Shown here: positions 49,042-59,052 of the stretch, in pieces | Layout of the letters: each line of letters opens with the position of its first letter | Numbering within the stretch: position 1 is the stretch's first letter | NCBI GenBank assembly: GCA_015060865.1 | Contig: SUXS01000007.1 | Span: 62,001-126,000 of the forward strand | Origin: Bacteroidales bacterium | GTDB taxonomy: Bacteria; Bacteroidota; Bacteroidia; Bacteroidales; Bacteroidaceae | Direction of reading: 5' to 3' | Length of the DNA: 64,000 nucleotides | Translations under genes and position numbers: made by a program | The notes under the pieces: model-generated | What the model was told of the DNA's origin: nothing | Seen by the model: the letters and a program-made list of their open reading frames with translations, nothing else | Databases searched by the model: none

Positions 49042-52026
49042 TTATTTCTTTTCAATAGCTTTCTTATCCTTCTTGCTCATTACGAGGTATGCCATCGGAG
49101 CGGCGAAGAAGAGTGATGAGCAAGTACCGTATCCCACACCGAGCATCATGGCGAAGGCGAAGCTGCGGATGCTCTCACCACCGAGGAAGAAGATGAAGAG
49201 CAATACGAGCAAGGTCGTCAGTGAGGTGTTGATGGTACGAGCCAATGTGGTGTTGAGCGAGTCGTTGAAGAGCTGCTTCTTGTCGCGCTTGGGATAGAGT
49301 CCGAAGAACTCACGGATACGGTCGAAGATAACCACCTTGTCGTTGATTGAGTAACCGATAGCAGTCAAGATAGCACCAATAAAGGTCTGGTCAACGTCCA
49401 TAGAGAAGGGCAGGAAACCGTGGAGCAGTGAGTAGGTACCCATGATGAGCACTACGTCGACTGCAAGGGCGATAACTGAGCCAACACTATATGCCACGTT
49501 ACGGAAACGAATCAAGATGTAGATAAAGATAGCAATCCATGCGAGCACCACTGACCAAATAGCACCATTAAGGATATCTGAAGCCATGCTCGGACCTACC
49601 TTCTGTGAACTGATGATAGAGCCACCATAGTGGTTGTCGCGGTCGATGAATACATCGTAGGTAAGGTCGCTGCTGAGCAACTTGGCATCCATGAATGCTT
49701 CGTAAAGGAACTGCTCGATCTCGGCATCGATATCCTGAGCATCATCATCGATACGGTAGTTGGTACTGATACGTACGGTCTGGCCATCGCTACCAAGGGC
49801 GATTACTGATACTGAAGCATCCTCGCCAATCTTGTCGGCCAATACCTCACGAATCTGCTCGGGCTCAACCTGCTGCTCGAACTTAACGGTGAAGTTGCGG
49901 CCACCGGTGAAGTCGATACTTGAGCTCAAACCGCGGATACCGAGTGATAAGACGCTGATAAGGAGCGCTGCACCGAATACGATGAATGAGGTCTTGTATG
50001 CACCCATGAAGTTGAACTTAGGTGCACGCATCCACTTCTCAGAGAGCTTGGTTACGAAGGTGAGGTTTGTCCACTTCTCCTTACCCAAACGCCACTCGTA
50101 AACGAGACGTGTCACGAACACAGCGGTGAAGAACGAGCAAACGATACCGATAATCAATGTGGTGGCAAAACCACGGATAGGACCTGTACCGAAGTTGAAG
50201 AGGATGATACCTGTAATAATAGAGGTAATGTTAGAGTCGAAGATGGCTGAGAAGGCATTCTTGTAACCATCGGTGAGTGCCTGCTTCACAGTCTTACCAG
50301 CACGAAGTTCTTCCTTGGTACGCTCATAGATAAGCACGTTAGCATCGACAGCCATACCGAGGGTGAGCACCATACCGGCGATACCTGACATGGTAAGAGC
50401 AGCCTGGAACGAAGCCAAGATACCGAGCGTGAAGAAGAAGTTGAGGATAAGTGCGCAGTTGGCCACCATACCGGGGATGATGCCATAGACAGCACACATG
50501 TAAATCATCAATGCAATGAAGGCCAATACGAATGAGAGGATACCCTGCTGGATTGACTTCTGACCGAGTGAAGGACCTACGATGTCTTCCTGCACAATCT
50601 TGGCAGGAGCGGGCATCTTACCAGACTTAAGCACGTTTGCCAAGTCCTTGGTGTCTTCCTGTGAGAACTGACCTGTAATCTGTGACTGACCACCAGTAAT
50701 CTCATTCATTACATTAGGAGCACTATAGATATAACCATCAAGAGCGATAGCGATGGGCTTATTGATGTTCTGCTTGGTAAGCTGTGCCCAACGACGTGCA
50801 CCGTCAGAGTTCATGGTCATTGATACGCTAGGACGGCCGTTGTTGTCGTAGTCGTCAGTAGCTGATACGATAACATCACCTTCGAGTGGAGCGCGACCGT
50901 TGCGCTGTGTTGACTTAATGGCATAGAGCTCAAAAATCTTTCCATCCTCGTCAATAGCCTTCACACCCCACATGAGCTTGAGGTCGCGGGGCAACAGTTC
51001 TTTTACCTCGGCACGAGCAAGATACTCATCGATCTGTTTCATTTCACGGCTGTGGGCATAGCCGACCACACATCCCTGATTCTGCATTACCTGAAGGATA
51101 GAGAGCAAGGGATTCTCCTTCTTGGCCTTTGCAAGAGTAGCTGCATCTACAGCACTTTCGGTATTGTCACCAGTAAGTGCAGAGAGGTCTACGTCCTCTT
51201 CGGCAGCTTCAGTTGCCTCAGCAGCAGCCTCCTCGGCAGGAGTTTCTGCAGCCTCGGGGTTCTCCAAGGCAATGATATCGCGCAACTTGGCATCGGCAGC
51301 CATGAGGAACGGTGCTACCTCTGCAGAGGTATAGGTCTCCCAGAACTCGAGGTTAGCCGACCCCTGCAGGAGCTTTCTAACGCGCTCAGGTTCCTTAATA
51401 CCGGGAAGTTCAACCATTATACGCCCCATGCTTCCCTCAAGTTCCTGAATGTTAGGCTGTGCCACACCGAAACGGTCAATACGGGTACGGAGCACATTGA
51501 ATGAGTTGTCAATAGCAGCTTCCACCTCAGCGCGAAGCACAGCTTCTACCTCTGCATCGGTACTTTTGGTGTTCACCTTGTCCTTCAATTGTTGGGTAGC
51601 AAAAAGCTCGGCCAGCGTACCGTCAGGTTTCTGTTTCTTATACTCCTTAATAAATAAGGTGATGTAGTCACTGTTACTGCTTGCAGCCTCCTTAGCAGCA
51701 TTGGCGATGGCAGTAGTAAATGCCTCATCGGTCTTATGGTCGGCAAGAGCCTTCACGACATCAGGTACAGATACCTCCAGAATAACGTTCATACCACCCT
51801 TAAGGTCAAGACCGAGGCCGATACCCATCTCACGTGCCTGCTTATAGGTGTAGACACCGAGATAAACTTTCTTGTTCATAATTGAATCGATATACACCGA
51901 TTCACCTCCAGCATATTGCTCCGCCTTTTTGTTATGGTGGCTTGTCACAAACGTGAAGGAAAGGTAAAATGCACACACTACTGTGAGCAATACCGCAATT
52001 ACTTTTACAAATCCTTTGTTTTGCAT
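49042..52026 (-). CDS. secDF: Fused protein translocase subunit SecDF
   Basis: 994 aa, SecD and SecF in one chain, a Bacteroidetes-typical fusion. Proton-driven pulling of exported proteins. The SecD half has GLGLDLKGGMNVILEVSVP, a periplasmic part, and GMAVDANVLIYERTKEELR; the SecF half begins near SIDFTGGRNFTVKFEQQ and holds AIGYSINDKVVIFDRIRE. About 12 membrane helices. An acidic Ala/Glu-rich insertion (AAETPAEEAAAEATEAAEED) lies in the periplasmic part of SecD at about 258-290. Standalone, with a -7 box TATATTTG (52129-52122) about 100 bp upstream. Confidence 0.98.
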   Translation of the reverse strand: MQNKGFVKVIAVLLTVVCAFYLSFTFVTSHHNKKAEQYAGGESVYIDSIMNKKVYLGVYTYKQAREMGIGLGLDLKGGMNVILEVSVPDVVKALADHKTDEAFTTAIANAAKEAASSNSDYITLFIKEYKKQKPDGTLAELFATQQLKDKVNTKSTDAEVEAVLRAEVEAAIDNSFNVLRTRIDRFGVAQPNIQELEGSMGRIMVELPGIKEPERVRKLLQGSANLEFWETYTSAEVAPFLMAADAKLRDIIALENPEAAETPAEEAAAEATEAAEEDVDLSALTGDNTESAVDAATLAKAKKENPLLSILQVMQNQGCVVGYAHSREMKQIDEYLARAEVKELLPRDLKLMWGVKAIDEDGKIFELYAIKSTQRNGRAPLEGDVIVSATDDYDNNGRPSVSMTMNSDGARRWAQLTKQNINKPIAIALDGYIYSAPNVMNEITGGQSQITGQFSQEDTKDLANVLKSGKMPAPAKIVQEDIVGPSLGQKSIQQGILSFVLAFIALMIYMCAVYGIIPGMVANCALILNFFFTLGILASFQAALTMSGIAGMVLTLGMAVDANVLIYERTKEELRAGKTVKQALTDGYKNAFSAIFDSNITSIITGIILFNFGTGPIRGFATTLIIGIVCSFFTAVFVTRLVYEWRLGKEKWTNLTFVTKLSEKWMRAPKFNFMGAYKTSFIVFGAALLISVLSLGIRGLSSSIDFTGGRNFTVKFEQQVEPEQIREVLADKIGEDASVSVIALGSDGQTVRISTNYRIDDDAQDIDAEIEQFLYEAFMDAKLLSSDLTYDVFIDRDNHYGGSIISSQKVGPSMASDILNGAIWSVVLAWIAIFIYILIRFRNVAYSVGSVIALAVDVVLIMGTYSLLHGFLPFSMDVDQTFIGAILTAIGYSINDKVVIFDRIREFFGLYPKRDKKQLFNDSLNTTLARTINTSLTTLLVLLFIFFLGGESIRSFAFAMMLGVGYGTCSSLFFAAPMAYLVMSKKDKKAIEKK

Positions 52027-52224
52027 TTTGTGTTAGTTATTTTGTTCTTATTTTGTTTTATACGTTTTGCAAGAGACTATAAAATGATGGCAATAAAATC
52101 AAATAGTTTCTAACAAGGGTGCAAATATAGGACTTTTTTTTTCAACAGACGATTTCTTAGGCAATTATTTGCATCTCACCCCCCATTTTATCCAAGTAAG
52201 AGATAGCAAGAAGCTGTTTCTTTC

Positions 52225-53316
52225 CTATTTTGTTTTTTTCAAATAGCAAGAAATCGGATAGTGGTCCGACTGTTTGAAGTTATGGTCTACGATACAGCCA
52301 TAAGATTTAAGTGACTTCGAATGTAAGATATGATCAATGCGATAAAACAGTTTGTTACGATTGTAACTGATACCTGGTCCATTGCCACTATTCACAAACG
52401 CATCGTCAAGTGTTTTTTTTAATGTCTGACATGTATAAGATATCGGCGAATCATTAAAATCCCCACAAACGACAACATAAGGCGATGTTTCTTCGTACAT
52501 ATCAGAAATAATTACTTTCACCTGCTCAGCACGTTTTTCCGCAGCCACCTTCAATTTATTGACCAGCTCCTTAGTCCCGTCTGCCAGGAGATTCCCTTTT
52601 GGAGCTTGCAGCATCTGTTCGTAGGTGCTTTTGTTGTCTTCATTGAGATTGTTTGATTGAAGATGACAATTGTAGACTATTATGGTATCCTTTTCATGTA
52701 GTATACTATATTTGACGCAACCATTTCCTGTGGTACTCAAATCAATGGTTTCTACACCCAAAATTGGATATTTGGATATGCAACATAGAAAACGTGCTGC
52801 AGCTTCTTTATCCGTTGACACATGGTATGACTTATAAGGATAATTTTTAAATAGAGCTTCAGCCTTTTCATTCTTTTTTATGGCATTGAAAGGACACTCT
52901 TGCAGGCAAATAATATCAGCACCGCTATTTTCAAGGTATGCAATCGTCGGGTTCTTCTTGTTGGCAGTTGAGGCCTGAATATTCGGACTGAAGATATTGT
53001 ACGACAACAACCTTACAGACCCTTCAGGTGGGTTCTGACTTGTGAGGTTTATCGGCCAAAAAGCCCGTATTTGCGGAAAGCACAAAACAATTGTTATGAT
53101 AGGGACAAGTAGATATGCCCGCCGAAGCAACAGCCATACAAGAAAAAATATGGCATTCGCAACCAGGACAAAGGGGAAGGCCAATCCTGCCAACGAGAGC
53201 AATGGCATATCGTCTGCAGGCAAATATGGACTATAAGCACAACAAACCAGCAGTACAGCCACCAACAAGTTTACACCAAGCAATGGATACAGGGCAATTT
53301 TAGCATACCATTTCAT
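52225..53316 (-). CDS. Membrane-anchored endonuclease/exonuclease/phosphatase family protein
   Basis: 363 aa. Three N-terminal helices (about 6-28, 38-60, 62-83) and a C-terminal EEP domain (about 100-360). Motifs: LLSYNIFSP, IICLQECPF with the Mg-binding Glu, YNCHLQSNN, VVCGDFNDSPISY, and KQSDHYPI with the active-site His. EEP proteins cut nucleic acids or phospholipids; this one may face the periplasm. It overlaps the upstream rhomboid by 4 bp. Confidence 0.9.
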   Translation of the reverse strand: MKWYAKIALYPLLGVNLLVAVLLVCCAYSPYLPADDMPLLSLAGLAFPFVLVANAIFFLVWLLLRRAYLLVPIITIVLCFPQIRAFWPINLTSQNPPEGSVRLLSYNIFSPNIQASTANKKNPTIAYLENSGADIICLQECPFNAIKKNEKAEALFKNYPYKSYHVSTDKEAAARFLCCISKYPILGVETIDLSTTGNGCVKYSILHEKDTIIVYNCHLQSNNLNEDNKSTYEQMLQAPKGNLLADGTKELVNKLKVAAEKRAEQVKVIISDMYEETSPYVVVCGDFNDSPISYTCQTLKKTLDDAFVNSGNGPGISYNRNKLFYRIDHILHSKSLKSYGCIVDHNFKQSDHYPISCYLKKTK

Positions 53317-54218
53317 CGGCTACTTGCTTCAAAAAGTTTTCGTTTCTCCTCCTCGGTCAGACTACTATAACCTGACTTCTTGAGTTTCTCCAATATACCA
53401 TCCACCTCTTCAGACTGCTTTTTCTTGCGAGCATTGTATTCGTAGTCCACCGTATGCCCCGAGGCATTGTTGACATGCACCTTCATCTTGGCTTTGCGGG
53501 ACTTGCGTCCACGTTTACGGAAGAGGTTACCGATAGCATCCATACACACGTTTACCCAGTGGGTGATGTCGTATCCCTTGGCAAATCCCCGTACAAACCA
53601 CCATCCGGCCAAGATTCCTCCCAAGTGAGCGATATGTCCGCCCGCATTATTTGAACTTACCGACAGAATATCAAAGAGCATTATGGCTAAAGCAAAATAC
53701 TTCAGTTTCACCGGACCAATGAAGAGAAGATTGATCTTATAGTCGGGTTCGCGTATAGCCGTAGCAATGGCGATAGCCAGCACTGAAGCCGAGGCCCCTA
53801 CCAACGTTGCCCCATAAAGCTGCGTCTCAAATACGGGGAAGATATTATAGGCCAATATATAAAGCAAGGCACCCAACAATCCGCCTACCACATAAAGCCC
53901 CCGTAAATGCTTGGAGGAGAAGAAATAGAGGAAGAGGCGACCAAACCAATAGAGCCACAGCATATTGCCCAGCAAGTGCCACAGGCCTGCATGCATAAAC
54001 ATATAGGAAACTAATGTCCACGGACGCCGCAGCAGCTGCAGCAGATCGGCCGGGAGATAAAGTTTGTACAACCACTCCGAGATTCCGACATTAAACAATC
54101 CAAGCAGCACCGAAAGAAGCATACAGGCAACATACACTGCCACATTGATATAGATAAGGCGGACAACCACGTTGCCTTGTCTAAAAGTACGCTTCAAATC
54201 ATCAAAAATACCTACCAT
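53313..54218 (-). CDS. Rhomboid family intramembrane serine protease, longer paralogue
   Basis: 301 aa from the ATG at 54218 (MVGIFDDLKRTFRQGN), overlapping the upstream rhomboid by 17 bp. HAGLWHLLGNMLWLYWFGR is the HxxxN loop. LVGASASVLAIAIA holds the catalytic Ser (GxSA instead of the common GxSG). NNAGGHIAHLGGILAGW holds the catalytic His. A basic cytosolic tail of about 90 residues (RKRGRKSRKAKMKVHV) follows the last helix. Substrate unknown. Confidence 0.92.
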   Translation of the reverse strand: MVGIFDDLKRTFRQGNVVVRLIYINVAVYVACMLLSVLLGLFNVGISEWLYKLYLPADLLQLLRRPWTLVSYMFMHAGLWHLLGNMLWLYWFGRLFLYFFSSKHLRGLYVVGGLLGALLYILAYNIFPVFETQLYGATLVGASASVLAIAIATAIREPDYKINLLFIGPVKLKYFALAIMLFDILSVSSNNAGGHIAHLGGILAGWWFVRGFAKGYDITHWVNVCMDAIGNLFRKRGRKSRKAKMKVHVNNASGHTVDYEYNARKKKQSEEVDGILEKLKKSGYSSLTEEEKRKLFEASSR

Positions 54219-54930
54219 GCAGAGTTCCTTTCTTCCGCCAATACATAATAAGCAGAAATCCAAATATCATACCTCCTAAATGAGCAAAGTGAGCCACCCC
54301 ATCATTACTCATGAATCCCAAATAAAGTTCCAAGACGAAATATCCTATAATGAGCCACTTGGCCTTAATAGGCATAGGGAACAAGAATAGGAATATCTCT
54401 TGATTGGGAAACAGCATACCGAAAGCCATCAATATGCCATACACCGCACCCGAAGCGCCAACGGTAGGTATGCTTATCGCCCGTTCATACAAAGACAGCC
54501 ACTGTGCCGCCGTATGCGATGTACCATTAATGGGTATTACAGTTTCGGGAGCATAGGCCGATAGCTGCGCCATATCAGCCATATAAGGGATAAACTCAAA
54601 GTATTGCGTCACCTCCTGCACCAAGCCCGCGCCGATGCCACACAATACATAATAGAAGAGAAAACGCTGAGAGCCCCACACCGTCTCCAGTATACGGCCA
54701 AACATCCATACGGCAAACATGTTGAAGAGGATATGCTTGAAACCCGAATGCATGAACATATAGGTACACAGTTGATACAGCCTGAATTTCTCTGATTCAA
54801 AATAATGAAGTCCTAACACATCATTCAAATCAATCCCATACCTATCAGCAACAATAGTTGCAAAAAAGCAAAGGACATTAATGATAATGAGGTTCTTCGT
54901 TACCGGTGGGGTATTATTCATTATTGGCAA
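54202..54930 (-). CDS. Rhomboid family intramembrane serine protease
   Basis: 242 aa, about six helices. HSGFKHILFNMFAVWMFGR is the HxxxN loop, TVGASGAVYGILMAFG the catalytic Ser, and HFAHLGGMIFGF the catalytic His. First of three overlapping genes (rhomboid, rhomboid, EEP protein). Upstream, TACTTTTA at 54954-54947 on the minus strand could be a -7 box. Confidence 0.93.
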   Translation of the reverse strand: MPIMNNTPPVTKNLIIINVLCFFATIVADRYGIDLNDVLGLHYFESEKFRLYQLCTYMFMHSGFKHILFNMFAVWMFGRILETVWGSQRFLFYYVLCGIGAGLVQEVTQYFEFIPYMADMAQLSAYAPETVIPINGTSHTAAQWLSLYERAISIPTVGASGAVYGILMAFGMLFPNQEIFLFLFPMPIKAKWLIIGYFVLELYLGFMSNDGVAHFAHLGGMIFGFLLIMYWRKKGTLHGRYF

Positions 54931-55030
54931 TTTTACAAAAAACGTGTAAAAGTAGTCATTTTATTTCATTAATACGATAAAAATAACAAGCATAAACTCT
55001 TTTTAATGTTTTTAGTACTATTTACACCTT

Positions 55031-56035
55031 TTATCCTCTGTATTTTATTGACCGCCTCAAGAGATCATTCACACCATGCTGTAAATTATACTTCGGAGAA
55101 TACCCCAACTCACTTACAAGAGGCCCAATATCGCACGTCCAGTTGCGCTGGCTGAGGATGCGGTATTTGTCGCTGTTGAGCGTGAAGGTTTGCCGGGTGA
55201 GCATCGACGCTGCATCACAGAGCAGCGCCGCTACTCTGCCGAGCCATAGCGGTACGGTGATGCGGCATACGAACGGGTTGCCCAACTCTTGGCGTACGAT
55301 ATTCCCGAAGTCGTGTGCGGTGTATACCTTGCCATCGGTGACAAAATAGGCTCGCCGAGATACTCCTCGGTCAATGGCAAGGAAGACTGCCTCCACCAAG
55401 TCTTTCACGTAGACAAACGTAATCTCTTGCCTGCGGTAGCCAAGTGTCAGTTCCGCGTGGTGGCGTATGCCATCGATGAGTATCTGATAATCCCTATCGC
55501 GTGGGCCGTAGACTCCTGTAGGGCGGAATATGACGTAGGGGAACTCCGGCTGCCGCAGCATATATTCCTCGGCCATACGTTTGCTGCGCCCGTAGTGGGT
55601 GTTGGGGCGAGGGGTATCGTCTTCACGGATAGGGCAGTAGGGCAGGGTTTCGCGGATAGGGCCGTAGGTGCCAAGGCTGCTCATGAAGATGAATTGCCGG
55701 GGCACCATCCCAAGCGCTGTGAGCGTATCTATGAAACGGCAGGTTCCCTCATAGTTGATGGCATAGAAGTCTTTGTGATGGAGGCATTGGGTAGCACCGG
55801 CGCAGTGGATGATTACATCCCAGCACCCCTGCTTGCGGGCAAAATCCTGTAGCTGGTCCTGCAAGGTTGTTGGATGGGTGTAGTCCAGCTCAATGAAGCG
55901 TATACGGCTATCAGTCAAGTATCTCCTACTGCTTGTGGGGCGCACAGCTGCCCAGGTCTCATACCCTCGCAGCAGTGCCTTCTCCACCATATGGCTCCCG
56001 ATGAAGCCCGATGCACCAGTTACTAGAATCTTCAT
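55031..56035 (-). CDS. NAD-dependent epimerase/dehydratase (extended SDR)
   Basis: 334 aa from the ATG at 56035 (MKILVTGASGFIGSHMVEKA). NAD loop GASGFIG; catalytic Tyr/Lys in HYGRSKRMAEEY and Ser in FMSSLGTYGP; substrate part IFRPTGVYGPRDRDYQ. It acts on nucleotide sugars or related substrates, not determinable here. The codons are GC-rich. A -7 box TATATTTG (56070-56063) is just upstream on the minus strand. Confidence 0.92.
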   Translation of the reverse strand: MKILVTGASGFIGSHMVEKALLRGYETWAAVRPTSSRRYLTDSRIRFIELDYTHPTTLQDQLQDFARKQGCWDVIIHCAGATQCLHHKDFYAINYEGTCRFIDTLTALGMVPRQFIFMSSLGTYGPIRETLPYCPIREDDTPRPNTHYGRSKRMAEEYMLRQPEFPYVIFRPTGVYGPRDRDYQILIDGIRHHAELTLGYRRQEITFVYVKDLVEAVFLAIDRGVSRRAYFVTDGKVYTAHDFGNIVRQELGNPFVCRITVPLWLGRVAALLCDAASMLTRQTFTLNSDKYRILSQRNWTCDIGPLVSELGYSPKYNLQHGVNDLLRRSIKYRG

Positions 56036-56183
56036 TGTTCCCAATAGCCTTGATTGATGAGGCAAATATATCGTCCTTTTCTTATCAATTAAACAATTCT
56101 CTACAAAAAAAGGTTAACGGATAGCTCGATTATCAATAATAATCGTTACTTTAGCAACACGAAACCCTAAAAAGAATTAGCAT

Positions 56184-58352
56184 ATGGGAAAATCAGCCAA
56201 GAAGACGCATCTGCGCATGACCAAGCGCATGATGTTCGACGCACTCATCGACCTTTTTCAAGAGTATTCTGACCGCTCGCTCACCTATAGCCGCATATGG
56301 AAGGAGCTGCGCCTCACCACGCACCCACAGAAGATGCTGTGTGGCGACATCATAGGCGACCTGCTCATCGACGGCACCCTCGTGGAGACCTCCAACGGGC
56401 ATTTCCGCCTCGTATTCCAGAAACGTGAGCTCACGGGTATCATCCAGCGTTCGAACAATGGCAAGATTCTCTTTGCCCCCGATGAGGATGACGAGTCGGT
56501 ATACATCGCCGAGCGTCACTCGATGCATGCCCTGCATGGCGACCGTGTGCGCGTGAGCCTCTTTGCCCGTCGTCGTGGACGTGGCATGCCCGAGGGCGAG
56601 GTGGTAGAGATCATCGAGCGGGCCAACGACACCTTCGTGGGCATCCTCAAGGTGGAACGCAACTATGCCTTCCTGCTTACCGAGAGCCGTACGCTCGACA
56701 ACGACATCTTCATCCCTCGCGACAAGCTCAAGGGCGGCAAGAGCGGCGACAAGGCGGTGGTGAAGATAGTGGAATGGCCCGAGGATGCACGCAACCCCAT
56801 AGGTCATGTGGTGGACATCCTTGGTCAGGCTGGTAACAATGATGTAGAGATGCACGCCATCCTTGCCGAGTTTGGACTCCCCTACAAATACCCCATTGCC
56901 GTGGAGAATGCGGCCAACCATATCAGCGACGTCATCACACCCGACGAGATAGCCCGCCGACTCGATATGCGCGATGTGCTCACCTGCACCATCGACCCCC
57001 ACGATGCCAAGGACTTCGACGATGCTCTCTCTATCCGTCCCCTCGGCAAGAACCTTTGGGAGGTGGGCGTACACATTGCCGATGTCACCCATTACGTGGG
57101 CGAGAACGGCATCATCGACAAGGAGGCACAGCACCGCGCCACATCGGTATACCTTGTCGACCGCACCATCCCCATGCTGCCCGAGCGCCTGTGCAACTAC
57201 ATCTGTTCGCTGCGCCCCAACGAAGACAAGCTCACCTACTCCGTCATCTTCCACATCGACGACAAGGGTCGTGTCAAGTACAGCCAGATAGCCCATACCA
57301 TTATTAATAGCAACCGTAGATATACTTACGAGGAGGTGCAGGCCATCATCGAGCGCCAGCAGCGCGGCACCAAAGAGGCCTTGCCGGGCGATGAATATGC
57401 CAACGAGCTGATGATTCTGAATGGGTTTGCCCAGCAGATGCGAGCCGCACGCTTTGCGGGCGGAGCCATCAACTTCGACCGCGTGGAGGTGCGTTTTGAC
57501 ATCGACGAGAAGGGACACCCCGTGAGCGTACACCTCAAGGAATCGAAGGAGGCTCACCAGCTCATCGAGGAGTTCATGCTGCTGGCCAATCGTACCGTGG
57601 CCGAGACCATCGGTAAGGTACCCGTGAAAAAAGCCAAGGTATTCCCCTACCGCATACACGACGTGCCCGATGCCGAGAAGCTCGACAACCTCGCACGCCT
57701 CGCCCTTCCCTTCGGACATAAGGTGCGCACCACGGGCGACAAGGTAGACATAGCCAAGTCGTTCAACAAATTGCTGGCCGATGTCAAGGGCAAGCGCGAG
57801 CAGCACCTCATCGAGACCGTTTCGCTGCGTGCCATGCAGAAGGCCCGTTACAGCACCGACAACATCGGTCACTACGGCCTGGCGATGGAGTACTACACCC
57901 ATTTCACCTCGCCCATACGCCGCTATCCCGACATGATGGTGCACCGTCTCCTCTCGCGCTACCTCGAAGGTGGTCGCTCGGCCTCGAAGAGCAAGTATGA
58001 AGAGCTGTGTGAGCACTCCTCACAGATGGAGCAGCTTGCCGCCTCGGCCGAACGCGCCAGCATCAAGTACAAGCAAGTAGAGTATATGGCCGACCGCATG
58101 GGTATCGCCTACGATGCCATCATCAGCGGTGTCACCGAATGGGGACTCTATGCCGAGATCATTGAGAACAAGTGCGAGGGCCTCATCCCCATGCGCGACC
58201 TCGACGACGACTACTACGAGTTCGACGAACGCAACTTCTGCCTCGTAGGCCGCCGCACCCATAAGCGCTACGCCTTGGGCGATACCGTCAAGGTAGAGGT
58301 AGCCCGGTGTAACTTAGAGAAAAAGCAACTCGACTTTGCTCTGGTAGAGTGA
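56184..58352 (+). CDS. rnr: Ribonuclease R
   Basis: 722 aa. 3'-5' exoribonuclease for structured RNA. Cold-shock domains at about 60-220, RNB catalytic domain with CTIDPHDAKDFDDALSIRPL holding the Mg-binding Asp residues, ATSVYLVDRTIPMLPERLCN and MEYYTHFTSPIRRYPDMMVH, then the C-terminal S1 domain (about 635-720: YDAIISGVTEWGLYAEIIEN). Highly GC-ending codons create a 607-codon open frame on the opposite strand, which is not a gene. The last 7 codons and stop are copied downstream. Confidence 0.97.
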   Translation: MGKSAKKTHLRMTKRMMFDALIDLFQEYSDRSLTYSRIWKELRLTTHPQKMLCGDIIGDLLIDGTLVETSNGHFRLVFQKRELTGIIQRSNNGKILFAPDEDDESVYIAERHSMHALHGDRVRVSLFARRRGRGMPEGEVVEIIERANDTFVGILKVERNYAFLLTESRTLDNDIFIPRDKLKGGKSGDKAVVKIVEWPEDARNPIGHVVDILGQAGNNDVEMHAILAEFGLPYKYPIAVENAANHISDVITPDEIARRLDMRDVLTCTIDPHDAKDFDDALSIRPLGKNLWEVGVHIADVTHYVGENGIIDKEAQHRATSVYLVDRTIPMLPERLCNYICSLRPNEDKLTYSVIFHIDDKGRVKYSQIAHTIINSNRRYTYEEVQAIIERQQRGTKEALPGDEYANELMILNGFAQQMRAARFAGGAINFDRVEVRFDIDEKGHPVSVHLKESKEAHQLIEEFMLLANRTVAETIGKVPVKKAKVFPYRIHDVPDAEKLDNLARLALPFGHKVRTTGDKVDIAKSFNKLLADVKGKREQHLIETVSLRAMQKARYSTDNIGHYGLAMEYYTHFTSPIRRYPDMMVHRLLSRYLEGGRSASKSKYEELCEHSSQMEQLAASAERASIKYKQVEYMADRMGIAYDAIISGVTEWGLYAEIIENKCEGLIPMRDLDDDYYEFDERNFCLVGRRTHKRYALGDTVKVEVARCNLEKKQLDFALVE

Positions 58353-58421
58353 AACCTACAGGAGCAAAGGTGAGTTGAATTTACTTCCCTTGCCGACTTT
58401 GCTCTGGTAGAGTGAAACCTA
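58331..58421 (+). repeat. Partial duplication of the rnr 3' end
   Basis: A 28-bp direct repeat starting CGACTTTGCTCTGG: 58331-58358 (the last rnr codons plus stop) and 58394-58421, with a 63-bp period. The second copy is outside the gene. Confidence 0.9.
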
Positions 58422-58690
58422 GTTATGTATAAGTTTAAGGCCAGATGCATCTGGCCTTTTATCATGTGACACGTACACTAAAGCATAAGGCATATCAACC
58501 AGATTTGCAGGTTTGGCATAGAGCACACCACTCAGCTGATAAGCAAATAAGCCTTCCGAACTGAATTCTCCTTGCAAATAATTGGCCATTATGCACTTAA
58601 CATCCTCTTTACTACGGGAAGTTGATTAGTAACCACCATTTCATATGAGCCACCATCATAATCTAGCAACAAATGTAAGTATAAATATTT
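58419..58690 (-). pseudogene. Possible remnant of a small gene of unknown family
   Basis: On the minus strand a 56-codon frame runs from ATG 58589 to TAG 58419 (start MANYLQGEFSSEGLFAYQLS, then GVLYAKPANLVDMPYALVYV). Just upstream another frame reads DYDGGSYEMVVTNQLP, and a one-base shift near 58610 would join the two. Amino-acid composition is protein-like. No family recognised. It overlaps the rnr terminator. It may be chance. Confidence 0.25.
58437..58460 (+). terminator. Terminator of rnr
   Basis: A perfect inverted repeat AAGGCCAGATG / CATCTGGCCTT (58437-58458) ending in TTTT. Strong intrinsic terminator, about 85 bp after the rnr stop. Confidence 0.8.
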
Positions 58691-58861
58691 ACGCAAAAAA
58701 GAGAAGAGGATATATTTAAGGATAAATGAAGATAAATATAAGGAATGGAGTGTCTATCCACTATCCTGATAGTCTTTCAACGGTGACGGTGACTTCTCTT
58801 CTAACGATAACGTTAACGCTGACGTTGACTAACCTTCCGGACGGCCGTTATCGTCATCGTT

Positions 58862-58887
58862 GATTTCGTAATGCAAATTACGAAATC
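58862..58887. repeat. Short inverted repeat in the repeat region
   Basis: GATTTCGTAAT (58862-58872), loop GCAA, ATTACGAAATC (58877-58887). An 11-bp perfect stem, right after the second hexamer array. Confidence 0.6.
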
Positions 58888-59052
58888 ACGTTCCCCGTCT
58901 GTTCTGAATTTGATATGCTACAGAGGGAAAAATAAAGTTGCCTTTATTTTTTCTAACGAAAACGTTAACGATGACGAAAACCTGTAAAGATTATATAGGA
59001 ATAAGCCTTAAAACGCTTTATATATCAATCCATTTCGGTACAACCTTGTACC

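Noticed and set aside
56193..58016. A 607-codon open frame on the strand opposite to rnr
   Set aside because: It lies wholly antisense to a clear RNase R gene with GC-ending codons, which remove stop codons on the opposite strand. The translation shows no family motif.
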